Assembly (NCBI GenBank): GCA_033030425.1 | Contig: JAUFSD010000023.1 | Coordinates: forward strand, 992,001 to 1,056,000 | Length of the DNA stretch: 64,000 bases | From: Verpa conica | Taxonomy: Eukaryota > Ascomycota > Pezizomycetes > Pezizales > Morchellaceae | Direction of reading: 5' to 3' | Shown here: positions 11,601 through 25,200 of the stretch, piece by piece | Numbering within the stretch: position 1 is the first letter of the stretch | How the letters are laid out: each line of letters begins with the position of its first letter | Program-made: the position numbers and the translations under genes | Notes under the pieces: generated by a model | Seen by the model: the letters and a program-made list of their open reading frames with translations, nothing else | Told to the model about the DNA's origin: nothing | The model's database searches: none

Positions 11601-14600
11601 GGCGAAGATTGATCTAGATGGCTTTGAGGGTGTTGTGGCGATGGAGAAGGGGAAGAAAGACAAGACTAAGTTGAGAAAAGTTGTAGAAAAGGTCTTGAGT
11701 TTCGTCAAAGAAACGAAGCCATCTTTGAGGAAGGTAAGCTGCAGGCTGATCCAAAAAGAAAGTGCCCTTTAAATCTTCAGGGCTGACATGCAGTGTAGGC
11801 AACATGTGTCTGGATGCTTAGCTTACTCGAATTTCTTGGCGACTCCATAGAAGTGCAATCCAAACTTGGCGAGATGCAGAGAGGATTCCGAGGGTTCCTT
11901 GTGGACAGAGATGGTAACGTTTCTTTCCAATACACGTGACCCTAACCCTCATCGAGTGATATACTATGATACAGTGATGCTCACTTCTCTAGACCTAGTA
12001 CAGGAAACAGCTGCTAGAGGTTTAACAATGGTTTACGAGCGTGGTGATAAAGCAGCAAAAGACGATCTCGTCAAGAGTCTCATTTCGAGCTTCACTGGCG
12101 AGAAGCGCACCCTGACAGGGAATGTCTCTGCAGATACTGAGTTGTTTGAACCAGGCGCACTTCCTACCGGTGATGGAAGTATCAGCACTTATAAAGATGT
12201 CTGTTATCGCTAGAATCTCTCCTTTATGCTTTACTCATGTGTCGCAAGTTAGTACTGACAATTCCGCCTGTGAGTAGATTATGTCCCTCGCCTCCGAAGT
12301 TGGCGATCCCAGTCTTGTTTATAAATTTATGTCACTCGCGCGCCACAATTCCCTATGGTCTTCTCGGGCAGCTTTTGGACGTTTTGGACTCGGCTCTATT
12401 CTATCCTCTTCCGATGTCCTTAAACATAACCCAAAGCTATATCCAAAGCTATATCGCTATCGATTTGACCCAAACCCTAATGTAGCAAAGAGTATGGAGG
12501 ATATTTGGAAGAGCCTGATTGGGAGTAATGAGAGGGAGGTGCTTGAAGTATGGTTTGAAGCTATTATCGGCGACTTACTTGAGCAGGCCCTAGGGAGGGA
12601 ATGGAGAACAAGGGAAAGTTGCTGCAATGCCATCGGGGAGCTGATCCAGGGGAAGAGTGTTGAGAAATACGCCAAGTATCTTGAGCGGATCTGGTCAGTT
12701 GCGTTCAAAGTTCTCGACGATGTAAAGGAATCGGTTCGAATCGCTGCAATGAAACTGTGTCGTGTCCTGACAGCAGCGATGATCAAAAACGTTGATGTCA
12801 ATGCGGGATCTTCACCAAAAGATGCCGAAACGGTTTTGAAAAGCTTGATGCCATTCCTAATGGGCTCTTCTGGACTGGAAGCAGAAGCGAAGGAAGTTCA
12901 GTTATTTGCTTTGCGTAAGCTACAAACCTCCTTGACTCTCGTGACAGATTGACGGTGTTTCTTATGTAGTGATACCCCAGTCCCATATCACTATGTGTAG
13001 AAACATAAGTTCTTCTAAAATAATTCGTGATCTCAAGAAATTTTAGAAGGAACAATGCTAATGGGTTGGACCTAGGTACTCTTCTACAACTTGTTAAAAC
13101 AGGTGGGAAGGCAGTACTACCATATGTCCCGAGCTTGGTCGATAAATTCGTCGCACTTCTTAGTTCACTGGAGCCAGAAGTCGTCAACTACCTTCACTTG
13201 AATGCTGAAAGGTACAATACTACAGGCGAGGATATCGATCGTATGCGCCTGAGTAATGTCCGTGGCTCACCCATGATGGATGCTATTGAGCGTTGTTTAG
13301 ACTTGCTAGATAGTGAGACTATGAAGGCGTTTGTCCCACAGTTGCAAAAGACGATCCGAAAAGCGCTGGGATTACCCTCAAAGGTAATCCAAATTTTTAT
13401 GTTTCAACTCATTGGGCGCTGGTGCTTGTATCATATATCGTATTCCCCCATTGTTGGGGGTCGGGGGTCCTTGTGACATTCCTGCACCCAACCCACAAAG
13501 ACTAACCTAGGTATATCACGTGACCATGGAATATCATCAACATCGAATCACGTGATAATTCAAATCCCAATAGTAACGATGCAGGACCCATGACTGACGC
13601 TATTGTTCTTGTGTAGGTTGGCTGTAGCCGCATCGTCGTAACTCTAGTCGTTCGTCACGGATTTACAACTAAGCCATATGCGGATGACTTATTAAAAACC
13701 ATCCAATCTTCGTTACAGGACCGTAATGAAACTGTTATGGCAAGCTACGCTAGTGCCGCTGGCTACCTTTGTCGACTCGCAAGCGATGAAAGGATCTTAG
13801 GGCTTGTCTCACATGCTAAAAAATTGTACTTTGAAGGTGAGGATGAGAAGCCACGGGCCCTCGCAGGCGAGGTTGTATACGCAATCTGTAAACAGTAAGT
13901 TTCTAATTGAGTCAGACATTGATAATGTAATTGCTAATATGGTTAGTGCAACCGACCGGTTCAATTCATTGGCTGTCGATGTACTTCCATTCCTTTTTGT
14001 TGGTAAGCATGATCCAGAGAAATCAGTCAACGAAACCTTCGGAAAGGCATGGTCGGAAAACACTGGAGGGACAGGTGCTATCAAGCTCTACCTACTAGAG
14101 ATCATTGATACCACAAAAAAACACCTCACTTCGCAGCGTTGGGCCATAAAGCAGACCGCAGCGTTGAGTTTAGCAGATGCATGCAAATCAATTGGAAGCG
14201 ACTTATCAGCTGAACAGTTGCGTATACTATGGCCTGTGCTTGTTTCAGCAGCGAGCGGGAAAAGTTGGGACGGAAAGGAGGCAGTGCTAGATGCTCTTGT
14301 TTCATTGGCGGTTAATGGGAAGACCCACTTCTGTAAAGATGAGGGGAAACTACAGGAGCTTAGAAAGGTGACCCACACATGTCGTACAATCTGATTCTGG
14401 CTAATTCCCCAAGATTGTCTTGCGAGAGGCTAAACGCAACAATCCCGTCTATCGGAGTTCAGCACTCAAGAGCCTTGGAAGCTTTGCAAATGGTTTCAAT
14501 CAGCTGGACTTATTTGAGGAAACTCATGAGATTGTTAGATCTTCATTATCGTCGGATGATGAGGATGTCATGGATATTGATGCGCCAGATGGCCGCTCAA

Positions 14601-15190
14601 TTAAGTTAATGTAAGTGTTTGACATGAGTCCACGATCTGTTTTTAATACTGATAGATGGGCTTCTATAGACAACAGTTAACCATCATAAATGGATCTTTG
14701 GCGCTATCTTATGCCTTTCAGCCCAAACACAATTCTACAGGTAAATATATCTTTCTGGGAGGTAGTTTCTGTTTATTAACCTTGACTTTTTGGATTAGCT
14801 GCAAAAATAAAGAATGAAGTCATCCAAGTACTAGATCTTTTAGATGAATATATGGCAGGCGCCACCTATGAGGTGAAGACTTGCGGAGCAGAATGTGTTG
14901 AACATATTATCAACAAGTTATCATCAGTGACCCTCACCCTGGATGACAAAGCCTGGGACGACCTTCTTAGGAGGATTTGGCCTAGGGTCCTTGAGAATTC
15001 TAGGGACCGGGGACACGAAAATGTGAGACTCAAGTCCGCTAGCGCTATTGTGGGCCTGCTCAAGCTTCAGGGACACGGGAGCATCTGGGGTAAGATTCGG
15101 GAAGATCTTCGCGAAACCCTGGCAGAGGAGCGGTCGTCGGTAGTCCTGCAAATTATGGAGTCTGTTGTTACGCGTTTCCTCCTTCAGTAA
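8657..15190 (+). CDS. ECM29: Proteasome adaptor and scaffold protein ECM29
   Basis: A large HEAT-repeat protein that bridges the 26S proteasome regulatory and core particles and takes part in their quality control and localisation. Twelve exons close in phase: 8657-8818, 8876-10310, 10379-11733, 11799-11913, 11993-12198, 12278-12914, 13076-13383, 13617-13894, 13947-14367, 14414-14610, 14670-14740, 14799-15190. They give 1858 residues, matching the 1.8-1.9 k usual for the family. Diagnostic stretches include LNIYLTPLLLKLGSPHVAVR at the N-terminus, the LVQETAARGLTMVYERGD block, SLASEVGDPSLVYKFMSLA with SRAAFGRFGLGSIL, and HATDRFNSLAVDVLPFLFVG. HEAT-type helical repeats run throughout. Introns are 46-161 bp except the seventh (233 bp), which carries an inverted CACGTG pair. 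Intron 5 uses an unusual GTCTGT donor. No internal stop or frameshift remains once introns are removed. Confidence 0.95.
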
Positions 15191-16354
15191 CCGAATCTTG
15201 GGGAGTACCGGGTGTCAGTTAAGGGGCTGAAAGTGGGGCAAGGTTGTGGTTACTATCAAAGAATACGTCTCTGCTCTGTACTATCTGTACCTTGAACATA
15301 ACCACAGTAATTAATTGATCCTTGAAGGTACTTGTACGGATTGACCAACCACCTTGAGTACAAGCATTTCTTGACAACTACTTTTTTTTCTCCGATGCTC
15401 AAGGCCCTCTCCCTTGGGTTTGGAACGTGCCTGCCAAGATCAGCCGTGAATGAGTAGAATCAGGCTAGATTCTGGAATCCCATTCTTAGTGGATGGCGTA
15501 TGTTTAAGTCCGCATAGCCATCGCATGAGGAGAACCCTTGAACCCTTGCGCCCTCCCGATCGATCCTGTGCACGGTATCTGTTTGTTACGGTTACCCCAC
15601 GAAAAGACGTGTGTAACCAGCCCGCTTTTATTTCATATGATCGTCCGCGGTCACACTGGGCTTGTCCGTGCTTGCCTGACCGCAGGGTAGGGGAGCTCAC
15701 ATTTCTTGTCTTTCATGTATGTGCACCGTATAGCGGCGAGTTCCACCGGGGGCGCACCCGTCCACAAAGAGCAACTATAGTATGTAGAGTACGAGTTACT
15801 GGGCTAGGTTCTCTTTTTTTTCTTCTTTGTTTTTTCTATTGTTACCTCTTTCCGAATCCTTACTTGATTTGTGTCTTGTATCTTCGATGTAGATAGGAAC
15901 GCAGGTGCAGCCCTAGCGGATAAGAGGTAGAAAACATCCCCTAGTTATAATGAATACGATGCTGATAAGTTAGTTAAGGGGGCACACTCCATCCATCCAC
16001 CACTACTTCACATTTACTTTGACACATCAGCTTTTGTTATAACCATTCATCCCACATCATTCGATCACCTTGATGAAATATTTTCGTATTTTTTTCTCTA
16101 AGCGCTGTTTTGAATTTGACGTTTGACGGCTTCCTTGTTCTTATTTAACTCAAAATACCTTCAATAGCCTGGTGTCTTTTTTCGTTTCTATCTGCGGGGG
16201 GGAGGGATTTATGGTCATTGAATTTCTCGAGATTCTTCGACTGCTGTGACGCAAACATTTCCCCCTTCGTCTATATTTACGTTCCTTTTGGCCCTCTCAC
16301 CCTTGAAGAGCGCTAGAATCCTCGTCCCAATATTTCAGTTACCTACGTTCAATA
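15191..16354. other. Intergenic: ECM29 terminator region and promoter of the zinc-cluster gene
   Basis: No gene was recognised. The overlapping frames of 86 and 148 codons near 15.45-15.9 kb run on opposite strands through the same bases and resemble nothing. Pyrimidine-rich tracts close to 16.1-16.35 kb look like the promoter and 5' leader of the downstream regulator. Confidence 0.5.
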
Positions 16355-19241
16355 ATGGCATTTTCCATAGGCCCGGAGAGGGCCTTCAATGAGTGAGTTT
16401 CCCCAAAGTATTCGTGACCTCCCTCCTGTCTACCTTAATGCCTAGTTTCCAGGCAAAAAAAACCTGCCCACTGACACCTGAATAAAGCCCTTTCCCTCAT
16501 GTACACGACTCCTTTGAAGAACGAGCCGAGAGTACCTTTAAACCACACCCTCCTTCCTCTTTATCTTCTCCCTCCTCATTCTCTTCATTCTCCTCATCCC
16601 CTCCCCCACCTCCGCCTACAAATCATACTTCCCGGCGACAGGCATTAGGGAGCCGTCCTGTGGCCCCTCCTATCGCTATCGCACCAAAACGTCAACCTGT
16701 CTCGCAACCCTTCAATGCTGCCCCTATAGACGCCTATGCGGTGCTACCGAAGCCTAAGCTGCCCCCAAGGTCTAGGAACGGATGTTGGTAAGTTTCTTAA
16801 TATCACCTACACTAGGTAGATAAAGAATACTAAGACCGATACATAGGACATGTCGAGTACTTCCCCATTCTACTTCAAAAGCATCTTTGATGCGACTAAT
16901 AACCAAGGAGACTAATCAAATTAGTAGTCCCGAAAGGTGAAATGTGATGAAATACATCCAGTATGTGGGGTATGTACACTGAGATATGATTGTGCCCCCA
17001 CAGTACCCAGTAATATATCAATCGAAAGCCAATGCTAATTTCCTATAGCAATGCGACCGATTGCAACACAAATGTGACTACACTCGTCGCTTGTCGTTCA
17101 GAGATGATACAATACGAGTGAAGCAGCGTAATGTTGAAGTCAGTATAGTCGGCAGCACTGTATGGGATTGTATGGGGCTTCTAAATTTCCTAAAAATCAG
17201 CAAAGTCTCGCTCGTCCTCTAACCATCACCATAGCACAGATTACTTTTCTTCGTCCAACCCCCGAAGAACTAGCTGAGGCGAAACTACTTCCTCCATTTC
17301 CACAGCTCACAAACGACGAAGACAGAGAACTTAAAGCCCTGCTGAACAAGCCGGGAACATACAATGTCATCTTAGGATCAAAAAGCTTTGAAAATAGTCA
17401 TGACTCGGAAACAGAAGGTGAAAACGATAGTTCGGCTTGTACGACACCTGGAATCAAATCAGAAAATCGAATAGAGGATGATATGACATGGAATTTCCCA
17501 AATTTAGATAGGAAGACTTCTTGGCCAAGCAAAGCTAGCTACACGGATAGCGAAAGTGTCATAATAGATGATTCAGAAACTGTATTCATTCAATACTACG
17601 AAGACCTAAACTCCATCCGGAGTCCAAAAGCCTTGGCTCACAAACAAGAGAAACGCTCTTTCTCACCGGAGACATCAGATGGTTCACGGCACAGTTCTCT
17701 TGCTGGTGATGCAAGTGTCTACTATAAACCCTATCAAGCTACCGAAAACGACGATAACATATATATGGCGTACTACAAGAAAAATATTTCATCACGTATA
17801 ATGCAGATACAGGGTGGGTCCCTTGGTGTATGGGAAAATCCTCAATTGCCATCGAATACACCAGACTTTTTTGAGACACAAAGCAAGGATTATCCTCCAG
17901 TAAGCCTCCTAGAGTTCCCTAAAGCTACACTTTACAAGTTGATTGACCTTCTTAGCTACACGAAGCCATGATGGCACTAGCAATAAAAAATTACGGCAAG
18001 GAAGGGTTGGCTTGGAATGTTAAGGCGCTTGAACGGGCTCAACGTGCACTTCCAGCACATGGGAGCATGCACGCCGGTTTTTTATGCAGTGATGGCTTGT
18101 TCTCTACCCATTTCCTCCTTCTTATCTACGAGGTAATCCTACTGAGCTACAAACCCTTTCGAGAAGCTTCCCTAACCACCCAATCGTAAAGATCACGGCC
18201 GCGGAAAATTGGCGCCATTGTTTATGGCAAGGTCATCTCGACCAAATGGTTCGAATTATCCTATCCAGGTCCGACTCTATAGCAAACGACCGACAGCCAT
18301 TCATTACCTGGTTTCTAGTAGTGATCGACACGTACGCCGCCCTGAGTGCCAGTGGAAATGGGGCATTGACAGAGATTTTAGGAGAGAAAAATCTCATCCC
18401 CGACGCACATCATTTAATACCATCTATCCTCACTAGAAAGAAAGGGGGGATCTCAAAAGTAGAACGGGATGCATTCACGACAGCTATGGGAGCCAACCAA
18501 AGGATCGTTCTTCTTGGAGCAAAGATGGCCAAATTAGCGAGGGCTTTTCGGAACGGATCTTCTAGCCCGGAACAATATGGTTATAGACAGGGGGAAATAC
18601 AGGAGATACATGAGGAGATGAAGGGGTTACTATGGGGTGGTGTTGCCGCCGCTGTAGAGTCACTCAAGAAGCAAGGTTCTTATGGACAGTGCAACGCTAT
18701 CCTGCTGACTTTGTACCAAGAGGTAATAGCTCTCCATTTATTCGGATATAAATCCATCAAATACTGACAAAAGTTCGACTAGTAGGCACACGCCTTTGTC
18801 CATGCATGTATACTCTATGGTCATACCAGCATGTATCCATCACAGCTTGCCAACCTCACTCAACTCCAGAAAAGTGAGGTCGAAAGGGCAATTTCAGCAA
18901 TAACTAACCAAACTGAAGGCAACGGTTGGCAGAAGCACCCACTCAAATACAAGTACCTGGCTTTTCCATTGTTCCTTGTAGGCGTTATGTCACCTTCGTT
19001 GAGCCACAAGAAGCTGGCCGTGGAATTTTTATCAACACTAGAGGTGAACTGCTTGGGAAACAACATCAGGGGGCTGAGGAATATTTTGGATGATATCTGT
19101 GAGGAACAGTATGGGCAGGAAATATGGTCACTAAGAGTCACGGGGTCCTGGATCCAGGATAATTTAAAATACATACGGCAAGTGGATTGGGAGGAAGTTT
19201 TGAATAGGGGGTGTGATAGACTCGTCAACTTTGCCTTCTAA
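16355..19241 (+). CDS. Zn2Cys6 transcription factor with Fungal_trans_2-type C-terminal region
   Basis: A fungus-specific nuclear regulator expected to bind CGG-containing sites. Nine exons close in phase: 16355-16392, 16488-16787, 16847-16856, 16928-16969, 17049-17117, 17201-17899, 17956-18132, 18192-18722, 18786-19241, giving 773 residues. Residues about 113-138 form the binuclear cluster C-x2-C-x6-C-x6-C-x2-C-x6-C (GCWTCRSRKVKCDE, then HPVCGQCDRLQHKC), preceded by a Ser/Pro-rich segment. The middle is acidic and low in order. The C-terminal half (for example LHEAMMALAIKNYGKE, NWRHCLWQGHLDQMVRII, HAFVHACILYGHT) matches the regulatory helical region of the Fungal_trans_2/DUF3468 class. The zinc cluster is split over exons 2 to 5, exon 3 being only 10 nt long. 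The target pathway cannot be told, and no biosynthetic cluster lies next to it. Confidence 0.9.
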
Positions 19242-22200
19242 GAAAGTTTTTTTGGTTTGATTCGAGTCAGGTGGAATTAGAAATAGGAAAATTCCTGGAA
19301 GGAAAGATGCTCCGCACACATGGGTGAGTTGAAGAGTTTTCTAGATTCTCAAGGTTTCATTTTTAACGGCGCAAACGGGGTGGGGGTCAGGGTGGTTCTA
19401 TTGGTTTTGTACAATTTTTTTTCTTTTTTCTTCTTTCATTAATCAAACAGAGAGACCTTTTATATTACTGAAATTCGAGAAAATAATTGACGTACCGGCG
19501 GCATTTCATCCTCCAAGACTCTGACTGGGGTAGACACCTTACGTGGCGAAATCTTTCTTTCAGCGGGTACTTCTGATACCCGAGACAACAGCGATTCCTC
19601 GATAAAACGGGATCGGATCTTGCTTAGTACGCATCGAGGTACCATATGTACTCAAGAGCTAGGGTTCAATACAAAGGGTAGGGGATGATTAACCAATCAA
19701 GTCGGTAAGAGCCGACCAGGATCTCCCTCCCATTGGTCCCAGGCTCTTCCCCGGCTATGACGATACCCGCAAAGTCACATTCAATACATAATTATACATG
19801 GTACATCCTTCTCCCATCAGCGGCTGCTCATATGGTAGTGAACATGGGTTCATCTGAAGATCGAGCGTGCCTAACCGGTGTGCATTATCAACTTTGCGGC
19901 CTTGTGTAACAGACGATGTGCATGCTCGACCCCGATCTATTGAGAAGACATTTTCGGCCGCTAATAGCACGAGCCTAACAAAAGATGGAGCGGAATAACG
20001 AAAACCGAATTGATCATATGTAATAGAAATTATGCAATAGATTCCGCAACTGGCATGTCCGCAGAGCCTCGGCCATCCTGTCAGCGATCATTAATAGAAC
20101 ACATACTACATGCACCTGACTAGCCAGGAGAATCACAACACAAAAAACATGAGAAGTGCAAATGAATGATAGGTTAATGTGTATGTAGTTTATAGCCCAG
20201 CCATAGTCCTCACACTTATTATTCAAGATAAAGTGATTGATTTTTAGGCGAGGATCAGACCCCACACTCTATTGGTATATCGGTACCTTAAAACGAGACT
20301 ACATATACTCAATGAGCCAGACATTCCCGAAACCCTACACATTTTTTAGGTTTCATATAGAGACTTTCCTGACCTTAAATATACCTTTTCTTTAGCTAAA
20401 GCCAACCATTCTACCACATTCCTAAAAATTATTACATGGGATATCTTTGTAGATGTACTTCATAAGCTACATGTATGTACTTTCTTTCCTTGTCATTCCG
20501 ATTACCAGATCGCGATTTGCAGGGTTGCAGTTTTTGTGCGGGGTAGCAATTCGGGCACGCCCTCCATAGGTCGGGGTACTCAAGAGTTGCCTACTACGAG
20601 GTGAGACCAGTAAAAATAGCCGTGATCGAGTTTTTGAGTCCCTGGCTTTACAAGCGATCTATAGTCAACTTTAGAGGATACGCCTCTGTTTTTGAAGAGA
20701 AGTAAGCAGTGAATACTTGACCTTTTAGCTTACTCAATCTACCTCTTATAACTAGTACCAACTGACCGTACCACCCTCTCCCGTCTTTTGTCTGCTAATA
20801 CAGATGATCTGGGCTGGCAGAGAATATCCCAAAGAGAGTGTTTTGGTTGGGGAATTCTTGTTTATGAGGCTAGGGCTAGTTCTTGAAACACCCTACCGTC
20901 CCAATTGGGATAAAAACCGGAATATTTTCTTTTTGCTGTCACCTTACCCGCTTCCCCACGCTAAACCACACTGTGGAAGCGAGCTGACGTGATTCATCGG
21001 TTCAGATACTATTAACCCACTGATATATCCTGCTGCCTATACCAATGCCCTGTTATCACTGCTTCGCCCGATTGCTTCGCCCAACGCCAAAAAGCCCCCC
21101 GTGGCTGTCACATCCGCACGGACACATGTCCCCGAGAAGTGGCGATTGTCTGTGTACAATTGCGAGCCTGTAATACATGAAGCACAACTCCGCGGCAAGT
21201 TTCCCCCTTCTGTTGAAACATGGTTAAAGCTGGCGTGATACTCGGACATTTGGACACGGACCTGTTATGAAGACACGGCGGCCGAGACCGTTACGTATGG
21301 CTTTGGGTCCATTCGGTTAAGCCAGGGGTTGACTTTAGTCCCCGAAGGTATTCAATCATGTTCCCGTAGCGTGAGAAGCTACATGAAATCTTTATAATCA
21401 AGGAGTACCTTGTAGGATGTACGCTGTATGTAGAATGATACACTGATGCATAAAAACAGCGTTTTCCGTGATCGATCTTCCCTTTGTGAATCGTGCTGGC
21501 TGGTTTAAGGCGCGTGCTTCTCCGGACTGCACGAGTCGCCGAGTCACTCATGATCCGGGATGCAGATGGTGATGTCTTATATCGATCGAACTCTGTGATT
21601 ATGGTGCCCCGAGCTCATAAATGACAATTATATGTTCGAGGTTACGCAACATTACTAAACCCACTCGCTAATGTCCACATTTTCCAGCCTTGATCGTACC
21701 CGGGGTGCTATTAATTTCCGAGAAACTCTGCAGGGGCTGGGTCACCAGATATCACTCATAGAAACAAATGTCTGATATCCTTTAGCAAGCGATACAGTGT
21801 CACTTTTTCCTCGTTAAAACGATGGTGACGCCTATGCATGTATACCGATCTATGGCCACCCATACGAGGGGTTCAGAAAAAGAACGTTTATGCGGGTTCT
21901 ATACAAGATACCTGTGTCTCATGATGTTTTAGACTAGGAGATCTGGTCCACGATTATGGCTCTCGCTTAGCATGAGGGCCTTCAGAATGCAGATCGGGAG
22001 AGCCCTGTGTGGAATGCGCCGCATGTCTTAGCTGCTGGGACTCACTGAAGAAGAATAAATATATGCATAGCGAAGGCTCGAATTATTGTGGCTGTACCCC
22101 CACGATAATCAACACCAATAGGAGTTAAATTCTATGTATGAGGTGAATGACGGGGGAGTCAGATAACGGAATACGCCTCAAGATAGGATAGATTGGCAGG

Positions 22201-25200
22201 TACACCATAGGCTCGTTGCATTGGACATGTCCACGGGACCCATTGAAGGGGCATCGGACTCTATGGTTTGGCCTTGGTTACCCCTAAAGTATATGTACTT
22301 TCTCCTAAACAATTCTCTTTGATATCACGTACGTGACGGGGTCCTCTTAACATCACACGTGACACAAAAGACTTTGGTCAGGTATTCTTCAGCTTAGGTT
22401 AGAGTGGACACGAACAGGTATTCGGCAAGCCCGCTAGCTCCCGTAGTTATTTCTTCTGGTCGTCGGTAAGAAGAAGCTTGATATGCGCATACACGGGAAG
22501 CTCTAGCCATCACTTGATTTGTAGCTCCGCCCAGACACATGTGTGTGGCGGAGGCCAAGCAACGATAGAGTACGTACTATCTGCGATGCAGCTGGGTTTC
22601 TTGCATTGACTTAAAGGTACACTTCCCTGGTTTTAGAATTCAAGGGTTCATGTATTGGCTCAAAAATGCATAGACTCTTCTCAAGTGAAGAGGCGCCTCA
22701 TAAGCCTGTAGGATCTCCAAATCTACCGTCTAACAGAAGAGGGGCGGCGGGTCAGTGTCACCACATTAAACTCTTATAATATCATTAACGCGCCTGTGCA
22801 ATAGATTTACCAATACGCTTTGTGTCTATCGATACTGCAGTAATACGGCCAGCTGTTTCCGATTTGGTAAAACAATTTTGCTATTGCATGACTCGGGCGA
22901 CTCTTAATCCTAGCTTAGGTAGGGGGGGCGAACTTGTCAGCGATGTTCGCACCAGCTATAAAAATAATTTATTGTGTGTAAGCCACACAGAGTGGGTGGG
23001 TGGCACTTGATTCAACTATGATAAACAGCAAGTTTCAGGTCAATGATTGGGTAAGTTGCTATAATACACGAGTTAGTGTCACTATGGTACTAACGTATTT
23101 ATGATAGTATAGAGTTAATTCTCGTGACGTCAAAAAGGAAAGAGCATAAAGAGTGGTATTAACTACGTGTACATATAATGCCATATTTTTTAATATTCGG
23201 GAAATAGCTATCTCGGTTTCATGCGGTCAAGATTTTAGAATGTGACTTACATCGGGCTATCGGTAGAGGCGGGCTGAAACACTGGTAGCCAACATTGAGA
23301 AATATAGTTCATGATTTATTAATTGAAGCAGCCATAATGGCTCATTAGGGTAGCCGCAGAACCCAATAACGTGTTATATCTGATCAGTGCTCACGCCTCC
23401 ACTAAAAATGATACCCAATGGATGGATGCAACCAAATGTACAAACCTAGTATATAATGCATGTTTTAAGCACCCCGTTTCAGAGCCTATCACCTAGATTA
23501 GATTATCTCGAAGAAACAGGAAGCTCGAGTACAACATCCTACACGGGCAGTCCAGACACCATGCAACTGAGTCATAGCGTTAACCAAGCGGGTAAGGCGT
23601 AAATGGGGTGGAGAAAGTTTCGCCTGTAGGTCTTAAGTACGAAATCCGATTCATGAATCATCTTTGAATTTGGAAAAACAGATATTATGTCTCAAAGACT
23701 TTGTACACCCAGTTCGCCACAGGGTGATGATGAGTGTCTGGCCCCTTCAGGGCCGTAGCCTAATCTCCAAGGTTCTCTACGAATCTCACATCTCTAGCTC
23801 CGAATGGTTCCACTCACGTATGTGACTGCGCTTGATATCGGACAAAGCAGGTTTTCTCAGTTTCGATCTCAAGCTTGTGATTTGGCTCACGCATGCACCT
23901 CAAAGGGTTATCCCGGAATGCAGTAGTCAAGTAAAAGAGCTAGTGTGCTAGGTCCCAACAGAACTAGAGAAGGCAGCTAAAAATATTTTAAGCGGCTATC
24001 CTTTAAACTAAAGCAGGAGTTGAACTTCGACATTGGCAATTCAATGTCCAATAATACAATACTGCTATGGCTGATCTCTGACCCGTTCATAAGCTAACAA
24101 ACCCCACTATCCTGCAGTAATCCGAAGGTTTAGGGGTCATCCGCTTCAAATAACTGTCTTGGGTTTTATCGGAGATAGCGCCGCTAGTTGCGTCAATTTA
24201 CTCCCATCATAATTGTCTCGAAGACAGCTATGTTGTCAAAATACAGTTGGTAAAGTAAACCCATCGTGGCTCGGACTACTACACAAAATTCCTAGTGGAC
24301 AATACCTGCCGGAAACCGAAACTATGAATACAAGGTACTGGTAAATATCTGTACTCTATCAATCCTTGTATGTACATACACATACATTTGACCGGTGGCA
24401 AAAACAGCTCGAGTCAGTCTCATATCAAGGGGTCAGAGATTTAACAAGCTAACGGTTATAGTAGATCCACTGAGTAGCTGTGTGACATCTGTTCGGTGGA
24501 AGGAGATTTTACGCTCTTGGCAGGAGGGGAAGCTACGTACAAACATGTCTCGGGATCGCCAGAGGTAATTAGCAGACTTCCCTTTGCCCCTATATTCAAA
24601 CGGTTCTTATCATTGCTAGCCGCAGCCGGAAATAAAGACAACACAAACGGTCCGCATAAATAATCGAGTGATAGTGTATGAATGACTAATTCCTAAACGC
24701 TCGACTCTATACGCTGGTTAATAATAATAAATTTTACTTCTCTAAAAGCCGGAGCATGGAAGTGCCGATTAGTCGATTCCCCCTTGCGTATTGATTTAGT
24801 ATCAGATAGTTCGAGTTTACGCGCACAAGGTAATCATAATTTATCACTCGCATATTAAATAGGGAATAAAATAATTATAAAACCTCGTTATGAGAAATCT
24901 ATTTACCCTCTATCTCGTAAAGAATTAGTAGTTGCATGGCTAGGTGATGAATTTCTTGATCATGCATGGGATACGTAATTAACCATTTTGCATGTTAGTA
25001 TATCGGTAACTGTGCCTTGATGGTTAATTTAGTGTTAACACTTCTGGAAAGATTAAGTTTCTAAGTACCATCATATCCGCTGAAAGACTTGTAATCCAGT
25101 ATATAAGCCTAAATTAGGAAGAGTTGTAACCCCACAGAATTCTATAGCTATATTATACATAACATATAGGTGCCCAAATTAGAATATGCGATATATATCC

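Noticed and set aside
24880..24990. Stop-interrupted forward reading frame with peptide-like runs
   Set aside because: May be a decayed mobile element, but the readable peptides are too short to name a family.
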